A stretch of 18,444 nt of DNA, taken from assembly GCA_002396885.1 (NCBI GenBank), contig DGXY01000140.1, positions 70,762 through 89,205 of the forward strand. The letters run 5' to 3'. Shown here in pieces: positions 1 to 7,181 of the stretch. The stretch is from Akkermansiaceae bacterium UBA5020 (lineage in GTDB: Bacteria; Verrucomicrobiota; Verrucomicrobiia; Verrucomicrobiales; DEV007). Made by a program: the position numbers and the translations under genes. Each line of letters opens with the position of its first letter. Position 1 is the first letter of the stretch. The notes beneath the pieces were generated by a model, which worked only from the letters and a program-made list of their open reading frames with translations, made no database searches and was not told the DNA's origin.

Positions 1-3000
1 AACGGCTGCGGCAAGTCGAACATCGTCGATTCGATGCGCTGGGTCCTTGGCGAGACCTCGGCCAAAGCGCTCCGCGGCGGAGAGATGGCTGACGTCATTT
101 TTAACGGCACAGACAAACGCTCGCCGCTCGGGATGGCGGAAGTCACCCTGACACTCTCGGGCTGCTCGGGGATCCTCGCAACGGACTACGATGAAGTCTC
201 CCTCGGCCGCCGCGTCTTTCGCGATGGGAAGAGCGAGTATCTCATCAACAAGCAGCCGGTCCGCCTCAAGGACATCCACAACCTCCTCATGGACACGGGG
301 ATCGGGCGGACGAGCTACTCGATCATGGAGCAGGGCAAGATCGACATGCTCCTCAGTTCCAAACCCGAGGATCGTCGCGCGGTCTTCGAAGAAGCTGCGG
401 GCATCACGAAATACAAGACGCAGAAGAAGGAGGCCCTCCGCAAGCTCGATTACACCGAGGCGAACTTGGTCCGCATCCGCGATGTCATCGCTGAGAACGA
501 GCGACAGATCCGTTCGCTCTCTCGTCAGGCTTCCAAAGCAAAGCGTTATCAATCGCTCTTTGACGACGTGCGCACCCTCGAGCTGCACCTCGGCCACAAG
601 AAGTGGCGCGAGATCCGGGCCGAGAAGTCCGAGCTTTCGAACTCGATCCGTCAGTTCACCCTTCGTCAGGAAGAGCTGGAGGACGCAATCGAAAAGCGGC
701 AGGCCGAGATGGCTTCGGCCCGCGTCGAGCATCAAGAGATCGAGCGCCGTCTCGCCGAGCTCCAGACCCTCCTCTCGCGCCTTGAAAACGAGGTGAGTAA
801 TGCCGGAAACCGAATCGAATTCAACGGCGAGCGGACCCACGAGCATTCCATCCGCATCCGCCAAAACGAGGAAGAAATCGCCGAGGCCAGCGAGAAACGT
901 CTGCGGCAAGAAGCGGACCTCGAGAACGCCAACCGCCAGCTTGAGGCCGTTGCCGCCCGCATCGCTGAGGAGCAAGGCGCCGTGGGAACCCTCGAACTCG
1001 AAACCCGCGCCGCCCGTCAGCGCCGTGAGGAACTGAATCTGCGAATCCGCGGGATCGAGGAGGAGCGCAGCTCCCTGAAGAGCCGGATCGCGAGCCTCGA
1101 GGCCCACCTCGCCACCAACGAGCGCCAGACCGAGTCCGACGAACAACGCTCGGCCCAGCTCGCCGAAGAGATCGTGCGCCTCCGCGCCGACGAAGATTCG
1201 CGCAAGGGCGACGCTGCCGAATTCAAGGATCGCATCGCCGGTCATCAGATGGCGATCGAGAGCTACGAAGAGAGCCTCGCCGAACTGGAACAGAAGTATC
1301 ATCGGGCCCGCCGCTCCGCCGCCGATCTGCAGGAGGACCTCTCTTCTCTCCACAAGCTCAGGGCCGAGAAACGCTCGCGTCTCGAGGTGCTGCAACAGCT
1401 CATCGCCGACGGCGAGGGTTTCGAGAAAGGCGTCCAGGAGGTCTTGAAGGGGCTCGACGATCCGGAGTTTTTCACCCCTCACCTCCGCACGCCCCTCGCC
1501 AACCAGATCGAGGTGGACGGGCGTTTCGCCGATGCGATCGATGCGGCGCTCGGTCGACGGCTCCAGTCGGTGATTGTTTCCGACATCGCCATCGCCGAGA
1601 GGGTGATCTCGACCTTGCGCGAGGGGAATCTCGGGAAGGCCTCCGTCATTGCCGAGACCCATCTCGCCTCCGGGGCAACCGTCGCACCCGGCCGGGCCCC
1701 ACTCGGCGCGATCGGCTGGGCATCTGAAAAGGTGCGCTCCCAGCCGAAGGTGGCCTCGCTTGTGTCCCGGCTCCTTGACGGCGTCCTCCTCGTCGAGGAT
1801 CTCCCTACGGCCTTGCGCCTGCGGGAAGAAGGCGGGGCTTTCGCGATCGCCACCCTCAGCGGCGAATTCATCACCACCGAAGGCATCATCCACGGCGGAC
1901 GCACCGGCGATGGCTCGATCTCGGTGCTGCGGATGCAGACTGAAGTCCGCGAGCTGGGCGAGATCACCGACGCGCTTGATCGCGAGGTCGAGAGCCGCCA
2001 GGAGCGTCGCGATGAACTCAACCGCCGCGTCGACGAATTCGAGGCGAGCCTGCAGGAAGCCCGCGAACGGCTGCAGCAAAAGCGCGTCTCCTCGTCCACC
2101 CTCGAAGGCAAACTCGCCCTCATCGAGCGCGACCTGAACCAGCTCCGCAACCGCATCGAGAGTCTCGAATGGGAGCGGCGCGAAGTCGATGATCGCACCG
2201 CCCGCATCCTTGCGGAACTTCAAGAAAAACGCTCCGAGCGAGAAGCCGCCGTGACCCGTGTCGGTGAACTCGACAACGAGACCACCACCACCGCCTCAGC
2301 CCTCGATGAGGCACGCGTCCGCGAAGAGCAGCTCACCGAGGAAGTCACGGGGGCCCGCACCCGTCTCGCCGTGGAAAACGGCACCCGCGAGAAATTCGAA
2401 GAGCAGCGCGAGCCCATGCTCGCCCGTCTCGCCGAACTCATCGAACTCGTGACGCGACGCGAAGCCGAGATCGTCGATTACCGTGAACGCACCGCGAACG
2501 CCGCCGCCGAGACCCAAATCCTGCAGGGGCGGATCTTCGAATGGGAGGCCGAAGCCGCCGCCGCCACGACCGAGCGCGACCTCATCCGCGAGGAGCGCAA
2601 CGGATACTCCGCCCGGATCGACGAGGGCGAATCCGAACTCACCCGCAAGCGCAAGGAAGTGCAGCAGGTCGCCTCGCAGATGGGCAAGGAGCAGGTGAAG
2701 GTCGCCCAACTCGACCTCACCCTCGAGAATCTCGAGCGCCATTGCCGCGACCGTTACCGCACCGAACTCGAGTTTTTCGAACCCGACAGCCACGCCCTCC
2801 TCCTCGCCATCGAAGAGCGCCGGAAAAACGGCGCGACCCGGCTCCGCGCCTATTCCGAATCGGAGACCGACGACGAAGAAGCACTCTCCGCTCCCGTCGC
2901 CGAAGAGTCCGCCGAGCATGCGACCCGCGAAGGGATCGAATTTTCCGAGGGCTTGGACGCCGTCGACGAAGCTCCCGTGCTCGAGGATCCCGCCGAGCCC

Positions 3001-3696
3001 GATTGGGCCTTTGTCGAGGAAGTCGTCACCCAGCTCCGCACCAAGCTCGATTCGATGGGCCCCGTGAACATCGATGCGATCGAGGAGTTCGACGAACTCG
3101 AGGAACACTACAAATTCAACGTCCAGCAACTCGAAGACCTCGAGAACTCGAAGGAAGAACTCCTCCGCATGATCGCCCGGATCAACCGCGACACGCGCAA
3201 GATGTTCTCGGAAACCTTTGAGCAGATCCGCAAGAACTTCCGCGACATGTTCCGCGAACTCTTTGGAGAAAAAGCCAAGGCCGACCTCGTCCTCCTCGAT
3301 GACAACGACCCGCTCGAATGTGGTATCGACATCGTCGCCAAACCTCCCGGAAAGAAGCTCCAGACGATCAGCCTGCTCTCGGGCGGCGAGCGATCCATGA
3401 CCGCGGTGGCGCTGCTCTTCGGGATCTACATGGTGAAGCCCTCGCCCTTCTGCGTCCTCGACGAACTCGACGCCCCGCTCGACGAATCGAATATCGCCCG
3501 CTTCCTCCGGGTCCTCGATCGTTTCATCGGCGGCAGCCAGTTTGTCATCGTGACCCACAGCAAGCGCACGATGTCGCGGGCCGACGTCATGTATGGCGTC
3601 TCGATGGAGGAATTCGGCGTCTCGAAGACCGTCGGCGTCACCTTCTCCAAGGCGGGTGAATCCAAGGGCGGGAAGCAGGCGATGGTGGGCGGATGA
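1..3696 (+). CDS. smc: Chromosome segregation protein SMC (5' truncated by window edge)
   Basis: SMC homodimers form the ATP-driven ring that compacts and separates bacterial chromosomes. The reading frame is open from base 1 and begins with NGCGKSN, the end of the Walker A loop, so only about the first 30 residues are missing. Two very long Glu/Arg-rich coiled-coil arms flank a hinge near residues 480-645 (from LRTPLANQIEVDGRFADAID to about GEFITTEGIIHGG). The ABC signature LLSGGERSM is near 1126, followed by Walker B FCVLDELDAPLDESN and the switch histidine in IVTHSK. At 1231 residues plus the missing start it is somewhat longer than usual SMCs. Part of the excess is an acidic, low-complexity stretch at about residues 950-1004, within the distal coiled coil. 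No ScpA or ScpB lies in the window. The family call is secure. Confidence 0.97.
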   Translation, partial: NGCGKSNIVDSMRWVLGETSAKALRGGEMADVIFNGTDKRSPLGMAEVTLTLSGCSGILATDYDEVSLGRRVFRDGKSEYLINKQPVRLKDIHNLLMDTGIGRTSYSIMEQGKIDMLLSSKPEDRRAVFEEAAGITKYKTQKKEALRKLDYTEANLVRIRDVIAENERQIRSLSRQASKAKRYQSLFDDVRTLELHLGHKKWREIRAEKSELSNSIRQFTLRQEELEDAIEKRQAEMASARVEHQEIERRLAELQTLLSRLENEVSNAGNRIEFNGERTHEHSIRIRQNEEEIAEASEKRLRQEADLENANRQLEAVAARIAEEQGAVGTLELETRAARQRREELNLRIRGIEEERSSLKSRIASLEAHLATNERQTESDEQRSAQLAEEIVRLRADEDSRKGDAAEFKDRIAGHQMAIESYEESLAELEQKYHRARRSAADLQEDLSSLHKLRAEKRSRLEVLQQLIADGEGFEKGVQEVLKGLDDPEFFTPHLRTPLANQIEVDGRFADAIDAALGRRLQSVIVSDIAIAERVISTLREGNLGKASVIAETHLASGATVAPGRAPLGAIGWASEKVRSQPKVASLVSRLLDGVLLVEDLPTALRLREEGGAFAIATLSGEFITTEGIIHGGRTGDGSISVLRMQTEVRELGEITDALDREVESRQERRDELNRRVDEFEASLQEARERLQQKRVSSSTLEGKLALIERDLNQLRNRIESLEWERREVDDRTARILAELQEKRSEREAAVTRVGELDNETTTTASALDEARVREEQLTEEVTGARTRLAVENGTREKFEEQREPMLARLAELIELVTRREAEIVDYRERTANAAAETQILQGRIFEWEAEAAAATTERDLIREERNGYSARIDEGESELTRKRKEVQQVASQMGKEQVKVAQLDLTLENLERHCRDRYRTELEFFEPDSHALLLAIEERRKNGATRLRAYSESETDDEEALSAPVAEESAEHATREGIEFSEGLDAVDEAPVLEDPAEPDWAFVEEVVTQLRTKLDSMGPVNIDAIEEFDELEEHYKFNVQQLEDLENSKEELLRMIARINRDTRKMFSETFEQIRKNFRDMFRELFGEKAKADLVLLDDNDPLECGIDIVAKPPGKKLQTISLLSGGERSMTAVALLFGIYMVKPSPFCVLDELDAPLDESNIARFLRVLDRFIGGSQFVIVTHSKRTMSRADVMYGVSMEEFGVSKTVGVTFSKAGESKGGKQAMVGG

Positions 3697-3777
3697 AAAT
3701 TCGAATCGCTTGACCGATCACCTTTGGTTGCAAAAAGGATTTGAGACCCTTCGCGATTCCGCCATCGTTGCGCCGCG

Positions 3778-4668
3778 ATGCACTGGTCTACTTCACTCAC
3801 CCTCACGGCTCTTTTGCTGGCGGGTGAGACATGCCAAGTCGTCGCGCTCGAGTCGGAGCCGCTCTCCCGACCGGGGATCGCGCGGGTGCAACTCGTCACT
3901 GAGGTTTCGGCCATCGTTCCGGGCAAACCGTTCACCGTCGGCCTCAGGCTCGATCCGCTCCCAGAACATCACACCTATTGGCGCGGCCCCGGCATCGTCG
4001 GCGTGGCGACACGTCTCGACTGGACCTTGCCCAGCGGTTTCAAAGTCGGCGGCATGATCTGGCCACCCCCGACACAGGTGCTCATGAACGGCATCGTCGC
4101 CCACGGATACAAAGGCCCCGCCCTGCTCCTCACCGAGATCACTCCACCTGCTGACCTCAATGACGCAGAGGTCGTGATCGCCACCCGCGCCTCCTGGATG
4201 TCGTGTGCCGTATCGTGCAACCCGGGCGTCGCCGATCTCACTCTGAAACTCCCGGTGGCGAAGGCCGGAGACCACCCACCTCGCGACGCAGCCATCGCCC
4301 GCGCTTTTGAAGAAGTTCGCGATTCCACTCCAAAACCCGCGCCCGCGGACTGGTCCTTTACCCCCCGTCTCGCCGCCGCCGATCGCATCACCCTGACCGC
4401 CACCATCGCCGGCCTCGATCCGACCAAGGCCAAGACGATCCAACTCTACTGCGACGACATGCAGGTCGACTCCGACGAGCCGCAGATCGTCGAGATCCTC
4501 GACCCGGAGAAAGGTGTCGTGCGCCTCACGCTGGTGTGTCCCGAGTTTGCCCCGAAGTCACCGACCGCCCTTTCGGGAGTTCTCCATTGTCCCGCCGGTT
4601 GGCCCGGAATCGGCTCCGCTTATCTCGAATTTTCCGCACCGTGGCCGGAAGGAAGTTATCCCGAATGA
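3778..4668 (+). CDS. Exported DsbD N-terminal-domain protein
   Basis: This 296-residue protein has a hydrophobic N-terminal export signal (residues 1-24, cleavage perhaps near VVA-LE). A domain of the DsbD/ScsB periplasmic N-terminal type follows. The pattern HTYWRGPGIVG (65-75), LPSGFKVGGMIWPPP and ASWMSCAVSCNPG (138-150) matches the family, including the Cys pair C143/C147 that normally accepts electrons from the membrane domain. Unlike full DsbD it has no transmembrane block and no C-terminal thioredoxin domain, so it would be a periplasmic module relying on a separate membrane partner not seen here. Its stop overlaps the next gene's start as ATGA, so the two are probably co-translated. 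The ATG has no Shine-Dalgarno. The precise redox target cannot be told from the sequence. Confidence 0.8.
   Translation: MHWSTSLTLTALLLAGETCQVVALESEPLSRPGIARVQLVTEVSAIVPGKPFTVGLRLDPLPEHHTYWRGPGIVGVATRLDWTLPSGFKVGGMIWPPPTQVLMNGIVAHGYKGPALLLTEITPPADLNDAEVVIATRASWMSCAVSCNPGVADLTLKLPVAKAGDHPPRDAAIARAFEEVRDSTPKPAPADWSFTPRLAAADRITLTATIAGLDPTKAKTIQLYCDDMQVDSDEPQIVEILDPEKGVVRLTLVCPEFAPKSPTALSGVLHCPAGWPGIGSAYLEFSAPWPEGSYPE
4647..4655 (+). promoter_or_regulatory. Ribosome binding site for the SET-domain gene
   Basis: GGAAGGAAG lies nine bases before the ATG at 4665, inside the end of the upstream gene. It supports starting the SET protein at 4665 and not at in-frame codons further upstream that would overlap the DsbD-like gene much more. 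It is one of only two purine-rich ribosome binding sites I could find in the window. Confidence 0.55.
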
Positions 4669-5249
4669 AAAAAGAAAACGCCCTGTTGGAAGGCGAACGT
4701 TGTGATTCGAAGTGGTGCGAGGTGCGCCGTTCCGGCATTCACGGTCGTGGTCTGTTTGCCAAAAAACACATCCCCCAAGGGACCAACATCATCGAATACC
4801 TCGGTGAAAAGATCGACAAGGAGGAGTCGAACAAGCGGGGCTGGGCGCAGATCGACTATGCCAAGAAGACCGGCGATGCCGCCGTTTACATTTTCACGCT
4901 CGACGACGAATACGACATCGATGGAGACAAGCCGTGGAATTCCGCCCGACTCATCAATCACAGTTGCAAGCCAAACTGCGAGGCCTGGATCGAAGGAGAC
5001 TCGATCTGGATTGGATCCCTGCGCGACATCGAGAAGGACGAGGAGCTTTTCTACAACTACGGCTTCGATCTCGAATCGTGGGAAGACCATCCCTGCTACT
5101 GCGGCGCAAAGCGTTGCGTCGGCTACATTGCGGGCAAGGATTACTGGCCCGAATTGAAAAAGCGGATCTCCGCGAAGAAGGCCAAGACGAAAGCCAAGGT
5201 CAAAATGGCGAGCGCTTCGAAAAAGCCATCCAAACGCAAGAGCGCCTGA
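4665..5249 (+). CDS. SET-domain protein lysine methyltransferase-like, with post-SET zinc site and basic tail
   Basis: This is a 194-residue soluble protein. SET-domain hallmarks appear in order: HGRGLFAKKHIPQG (26-39), RLINHSCKPNCEAW (95-108, cofactor pocket with the NHS core) and EELFYNYGFD (126-135, catalytic tyrosine region). A post-SET motif CYCGAKRC follows (C144, C146, C151), which with C105 would bind zinc. Residues 165-193 form a Lys/Ala/Ser-rich tail resembling bacterial histone H1-like proteins. SET enzymes transfer methyl groups from S-adenosylmethionine to protein lysines. The bacterial substrate is unknown here; histone-like or ribosomal proteins are possible. The start at 4665 is chosen because of the ATGA overlap and the purine-rich site upstream. 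The downstream neighbour is convergent. Confidence 0.9.
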   Translation: MKKENALLEGERCDSKWCEVRRSGIHGRGLFAKKHIPQGTNIIEYLGEKIDKEESNKRGWAQIDYAKKTGDAAVYIFTLDDEYDIDGDKPWNSARLINHSCKPNCEAWIEGDSIWIGSLRDIEKDEELFYNYGFDLESWEDHPCYCGAKRCVGYIAGKDYWPELKKRISAKKAKTKAKVKMASASKKPSKRKSA

Positions 5250-5253
5250 GGCA

Positions 5254-5270
5254 GGTCGCCGAAGCCGACC
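5254..5270. terminator. Weak dyad between convergent genes
   Basis: GGTCG and CGACC form a 5-bp stem with a 7-base loop in the 24-base gap between the SET and LysM stop codons. No T tract follows on either strand, so it is only a weak candidate for a bidirectional terminator. Confidence 0.25.
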
Positions 5271-5273
5271 CAC

Positions 5274-5915
5274 TCACGGAAGCCGCAGGCTCTGACCGGG
5301 ACGGATGCTGTCACCGGTCAGTCCGTTGACTCGCTTGAGATCAGCCACACTCGTGTTGTGACGGTTGGCAATCGCGAAGAGCGTGTCACCCGAGACGACC
5401 TTGTGGTAGCTGGGCGCCGCGGCTTCCGCCGGAGCCGAGGCAAGGACCACGGGCGCCGTTTCCCCGACGGGCGCAGAAGCCAGTGTCATGGCCGTGGTCC
5501 CGGCCGTTGCCGTGGCAGGAACCGCTCCCGTCGCGGGCCCCACGTAGGCGCCCGATTCCCGCGCCGCCGAAGCTTCCGCATAGGTCGGATAAGAGGTGGT
5601 CGTCGGGGCCGGCGTCTCTCCCGCAGGAGTCGTCGTCGAGGCGAGTTGCGGGGTCGTGTCCGATCGTGGCGAAGCCGAGCTATCTTTGCCCTTGGCGTTG
5701 TTCTTGACCCAGTCCTTCCGGTAATTCCCCTGCTCGTCGAAGGGATAGTCATCCCGCTCCATGCCGTGCCCCGAAGGCGTCTTCAGCTTCGCCGGATCAT
5801 AACTCACATCTTTGTAGGAAGCTTCCGAAGAAGTTTTGCACTGAGTGAGAAAGGGAGGCACGAGGATCCCGAAGAGGAGGCAGGCGACGAGACGAAGGGA
5901 CTCGGAGGGGCGCAT
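5274..5915 (-). CDS. LysM-domain envelope protein, possible lipoprotein
   Basis: This 213-residue protein starts at an ATG with a hydrophobic signal (residues 6-24) ending in FLTQC. Cys26 could be a lipidated cysteine, although Gln at -1 departs from the usual lipobox. A short charged segment (30-78) and a long Ala/Thr/Pro-rich linker (80-168) lead to one C-terminal LysM domain (170-213): YHKVVSGDTLFAIANRHNTSVADLKRVN...IRPGQSLRLP. LysM binds the glycan chains of peptidoglycan, so the protein probably sits at the cell wall. No catalytic domain is present. An AT-rich stretch at 5990-6030 lies upstream and may hold its promoter. The leader ends in TTCCCTCAGCC-ATG with no Shine-Dalgarno. Confidence 0.85.
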   Translation of the reverse strand: MRPSESLRLVACLLFGILVPPFLTQCKTSSEASYKDVSYDPAKLKTPSGHGMERDDYPFDEQGNYRKDWVKNNAKGKDSSASPRSDTTPQLASTTTPAGETPAPTTTSYPTYAEASAARESGAYVGPATGAVPATATAGTTAMTLASAPVGETAPVVLASAPAEAAAPSYHKVVSGDTLFAIANRHNTSVADLKRVNGLTGDSIRPGQSLRLP

Positions 5916-5989
5916 GGCTGAGGGAATGACGTTTGTGTTCTAAAACGATCCAAGGGCCGACGACCGTAAGATTGAATTTCATCAAAATA

Positions 5990-6030
5990 CCCGCCTTTTT
6001 TTAAAAATAAAGAAAACTTAACCAAATTGC
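5990..6030 (-). promoter_or_regulatory. AT-rich upstream region of the LysM gene
   Basis: This stretch is strikingly A/T-rich against a GC-rich background and contains runs of T and A. It lies 75-115 bases upstream of the LysM start and just past the end of the leftward thioredoxin-like gene. I could not find a convincing -35/-10 pair with proper spacing, so it is called only as a likely promoter or UP-type region. Confidence 0.3.
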
Positions 6031-6066
6031 CCCGACTTCCTCCTCCGCAGGAGCGCTTTCCGGCTC

Positions 6067-7026
6067 TCACTCGACCGGCCTTGCCTGGGCGGGCTCGACC
6101 GCCGCTGCGGGAGCCTCCCCCGACTTGAGAAGGCGCACCGCCTCCTCGCCGGGGGCTGATTGGGCGTCGATCGCAACGATCTCTCGGAGAGTGGTCTTGG
6201 CCTCTTCCGGCTTTCCGGCGCGACGCTCGAACCCTGCACGATTCAGGAGCGCCCCCTGGAGAGGTTCACCCTCGAGCTTCTGAGAAGCGATGTGGCGATC
6301 CGTCACCGCGATCATCTCGGTCCATTTCGATTCGCGAGCGAGTTGCTGGATCTCGCGGCTGTAGTCGGCCTCGGCGAGCAACTTCCGGAAAGGTCCGGCC
6401 AGTTTCAGCGTGTCCTCCGGATCGGCCGCGAGGACCGCCTCGATTTCGGGCCGGTAGAAACGGACCACGAGAGCGCCCGGCAGATCGGGAATCGCCCGGC
6501 TGAGGCCCTTCGCTTTTTCCGCCCCGGAAAGCTCCGCCGCTTTTTTCACGAGCTCGAGGCTCTCATCGTGGACGGCATTGATGCTGAGGATCTGCTCGCC
6601 GTATTCCTTCGGAGCAAGGGGCTGGTAGCCATTCAGCCCGAAAGGACGACCTGCCGCATCACTCAAGACCACCGTGGGAAACCCGCGCACCCGGTAGGCC
6701 TCGCGCAGCACGGCCTTTTGGGCGGCCTCTTCTCGGGGGAGGACACTATCTTTCGGATACTCGAGCTTCAAGAGCGCGAACTTCGCAGAAACCGTATCAA
6801 TGAAGGCCGGGTCTCCGAGGATCTCGTCGTAGAATTTGCCGCAGATCTCGATCCAGTCTGTCCCCGTGAAAACGATGAGGAGCTTTTTTTTCTCCGTCCT
6901 CGCCTCGTTCATCGCCGAGGCATAATCCCGATGCCAGATCCCGATGGCCCGGGCCTCGGTCGCCGAAATCGCCAGAATCCCGCAGGCGACGAAGAGGAAT
7001 TGCGATAGAGATCGGGGGGATTTCAT
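6067..7026 (-). CDS. Exported thioredoxin-fold protein with degenerate CxxC (IEIC)
   Basis: This is a 319-residue protein with a signal peptide (1-27, ending ATEARA). A thioredoxin-like domain follows (about 28-150): WHRDYASAMNEARTEKKKLLIVFTGTDWIEIC...LKLEYP...YRVRGFPTVVLSD. The cis-proline motif GFPTVV is intact. At the active site, where relatives have DWCxxC, this protein has DWIEIC: Ile59 replaces the first cysteine and Cys62 remains. It therefore cannot carry out standard dithiol exchange and may act as a binding or chaperone-like domain. The C-terminal half (150-319) is helical and TPR-like in appearance, with no recognised motif. The ATG at 7026 is preferred over an upstream TTG because it begins the signal peptide. 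It is divergent from the cytochrome gene. Confidence 0.8.
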   Translation of the reverse strand: MKSPRSLSQFLFVACGILAISATEARAIGIWHRDYASAMNEARTEKKKLLIVFTGTDWIEICGKFYDEILGDPAFIDTVSAKFALLKLEYPKDSVLPREEAAQKAVLREAYRVRGFPTVVLSDAAGRPFGLNGYQPLAPKEYGEQILSINAVHDESLELVKKAAELSGAEKAKGLSRAIPDLPGALVVRFYRPEIEAVLAADPEDTLKLAGPFRKLLAEADYSREIQQLARESKWTEMIAVTDRHIASQKLEGEPLQGALLNRAGFERRAGKPEEAKTTLREIVAIDAQSAPGEEAVRLLKSGEAPAAAVEPAQARPVE

Positions 7027-7098
7027 GAATCGGGATCGAGAGAGAGCGGAAACCAAAGGGATTTGTCACGAAACCGGCCGATGACGACACCCCGATGG

Positions 7099-7144
7099 AA
7101 AAAAAACGGAGGCGCGGTCACGCGTGAAGTCACTTTGACCTCCG
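7099..7144 (-). terminator. Hairpin with T8 tract and inner palindrome in divergent region
   Basis: Read leftward, CGGAGG (7144-7139) pairs with CCTCCG (7112-7107) and is followed directly by eight T (7106-7099), the layout of an intrinsic terminator with a 26-base loop. The loop contains the perfect palindrome TCACGCGTGA (7118-7127). A competing pairing GGTCA/TGACC (7116-7120 with 7136-7140) would break the outer stem. Because it lies 73 bases upstream of the leftward thioredoxin-like gene, it could be a leader attenuator, an operator, or a block to stray leftward transcription. Confidence 0.4.
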
Positions 7145-7181
7145 CAGCCACCTACACTAACCTCCCCGGCCCCGATATCAA

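Noticed and set aside
2296..3558. 420-codon minus-strand open frame opposite smc
   Set aside because: It is antisense to an unmistakable SMC head and coil. Its Glu/Asp/Leu-rich translation mirrors the GC-biased codons of smc, with no motif of its own.
3704..3738. TTGACC-based promoter before the DsbD-like gene
   Set aside because: At 16-18 base spacing from TTGACC there is no acceptable -10 box (AAAAGG-like only).
6160..7008. 282-codon plus-strand open frame opposite the thioredoxin-like gene
   Set aside because: It is antisense to a gene with a clear signal peptide and thioredoxin fold, and has no domain of its own.
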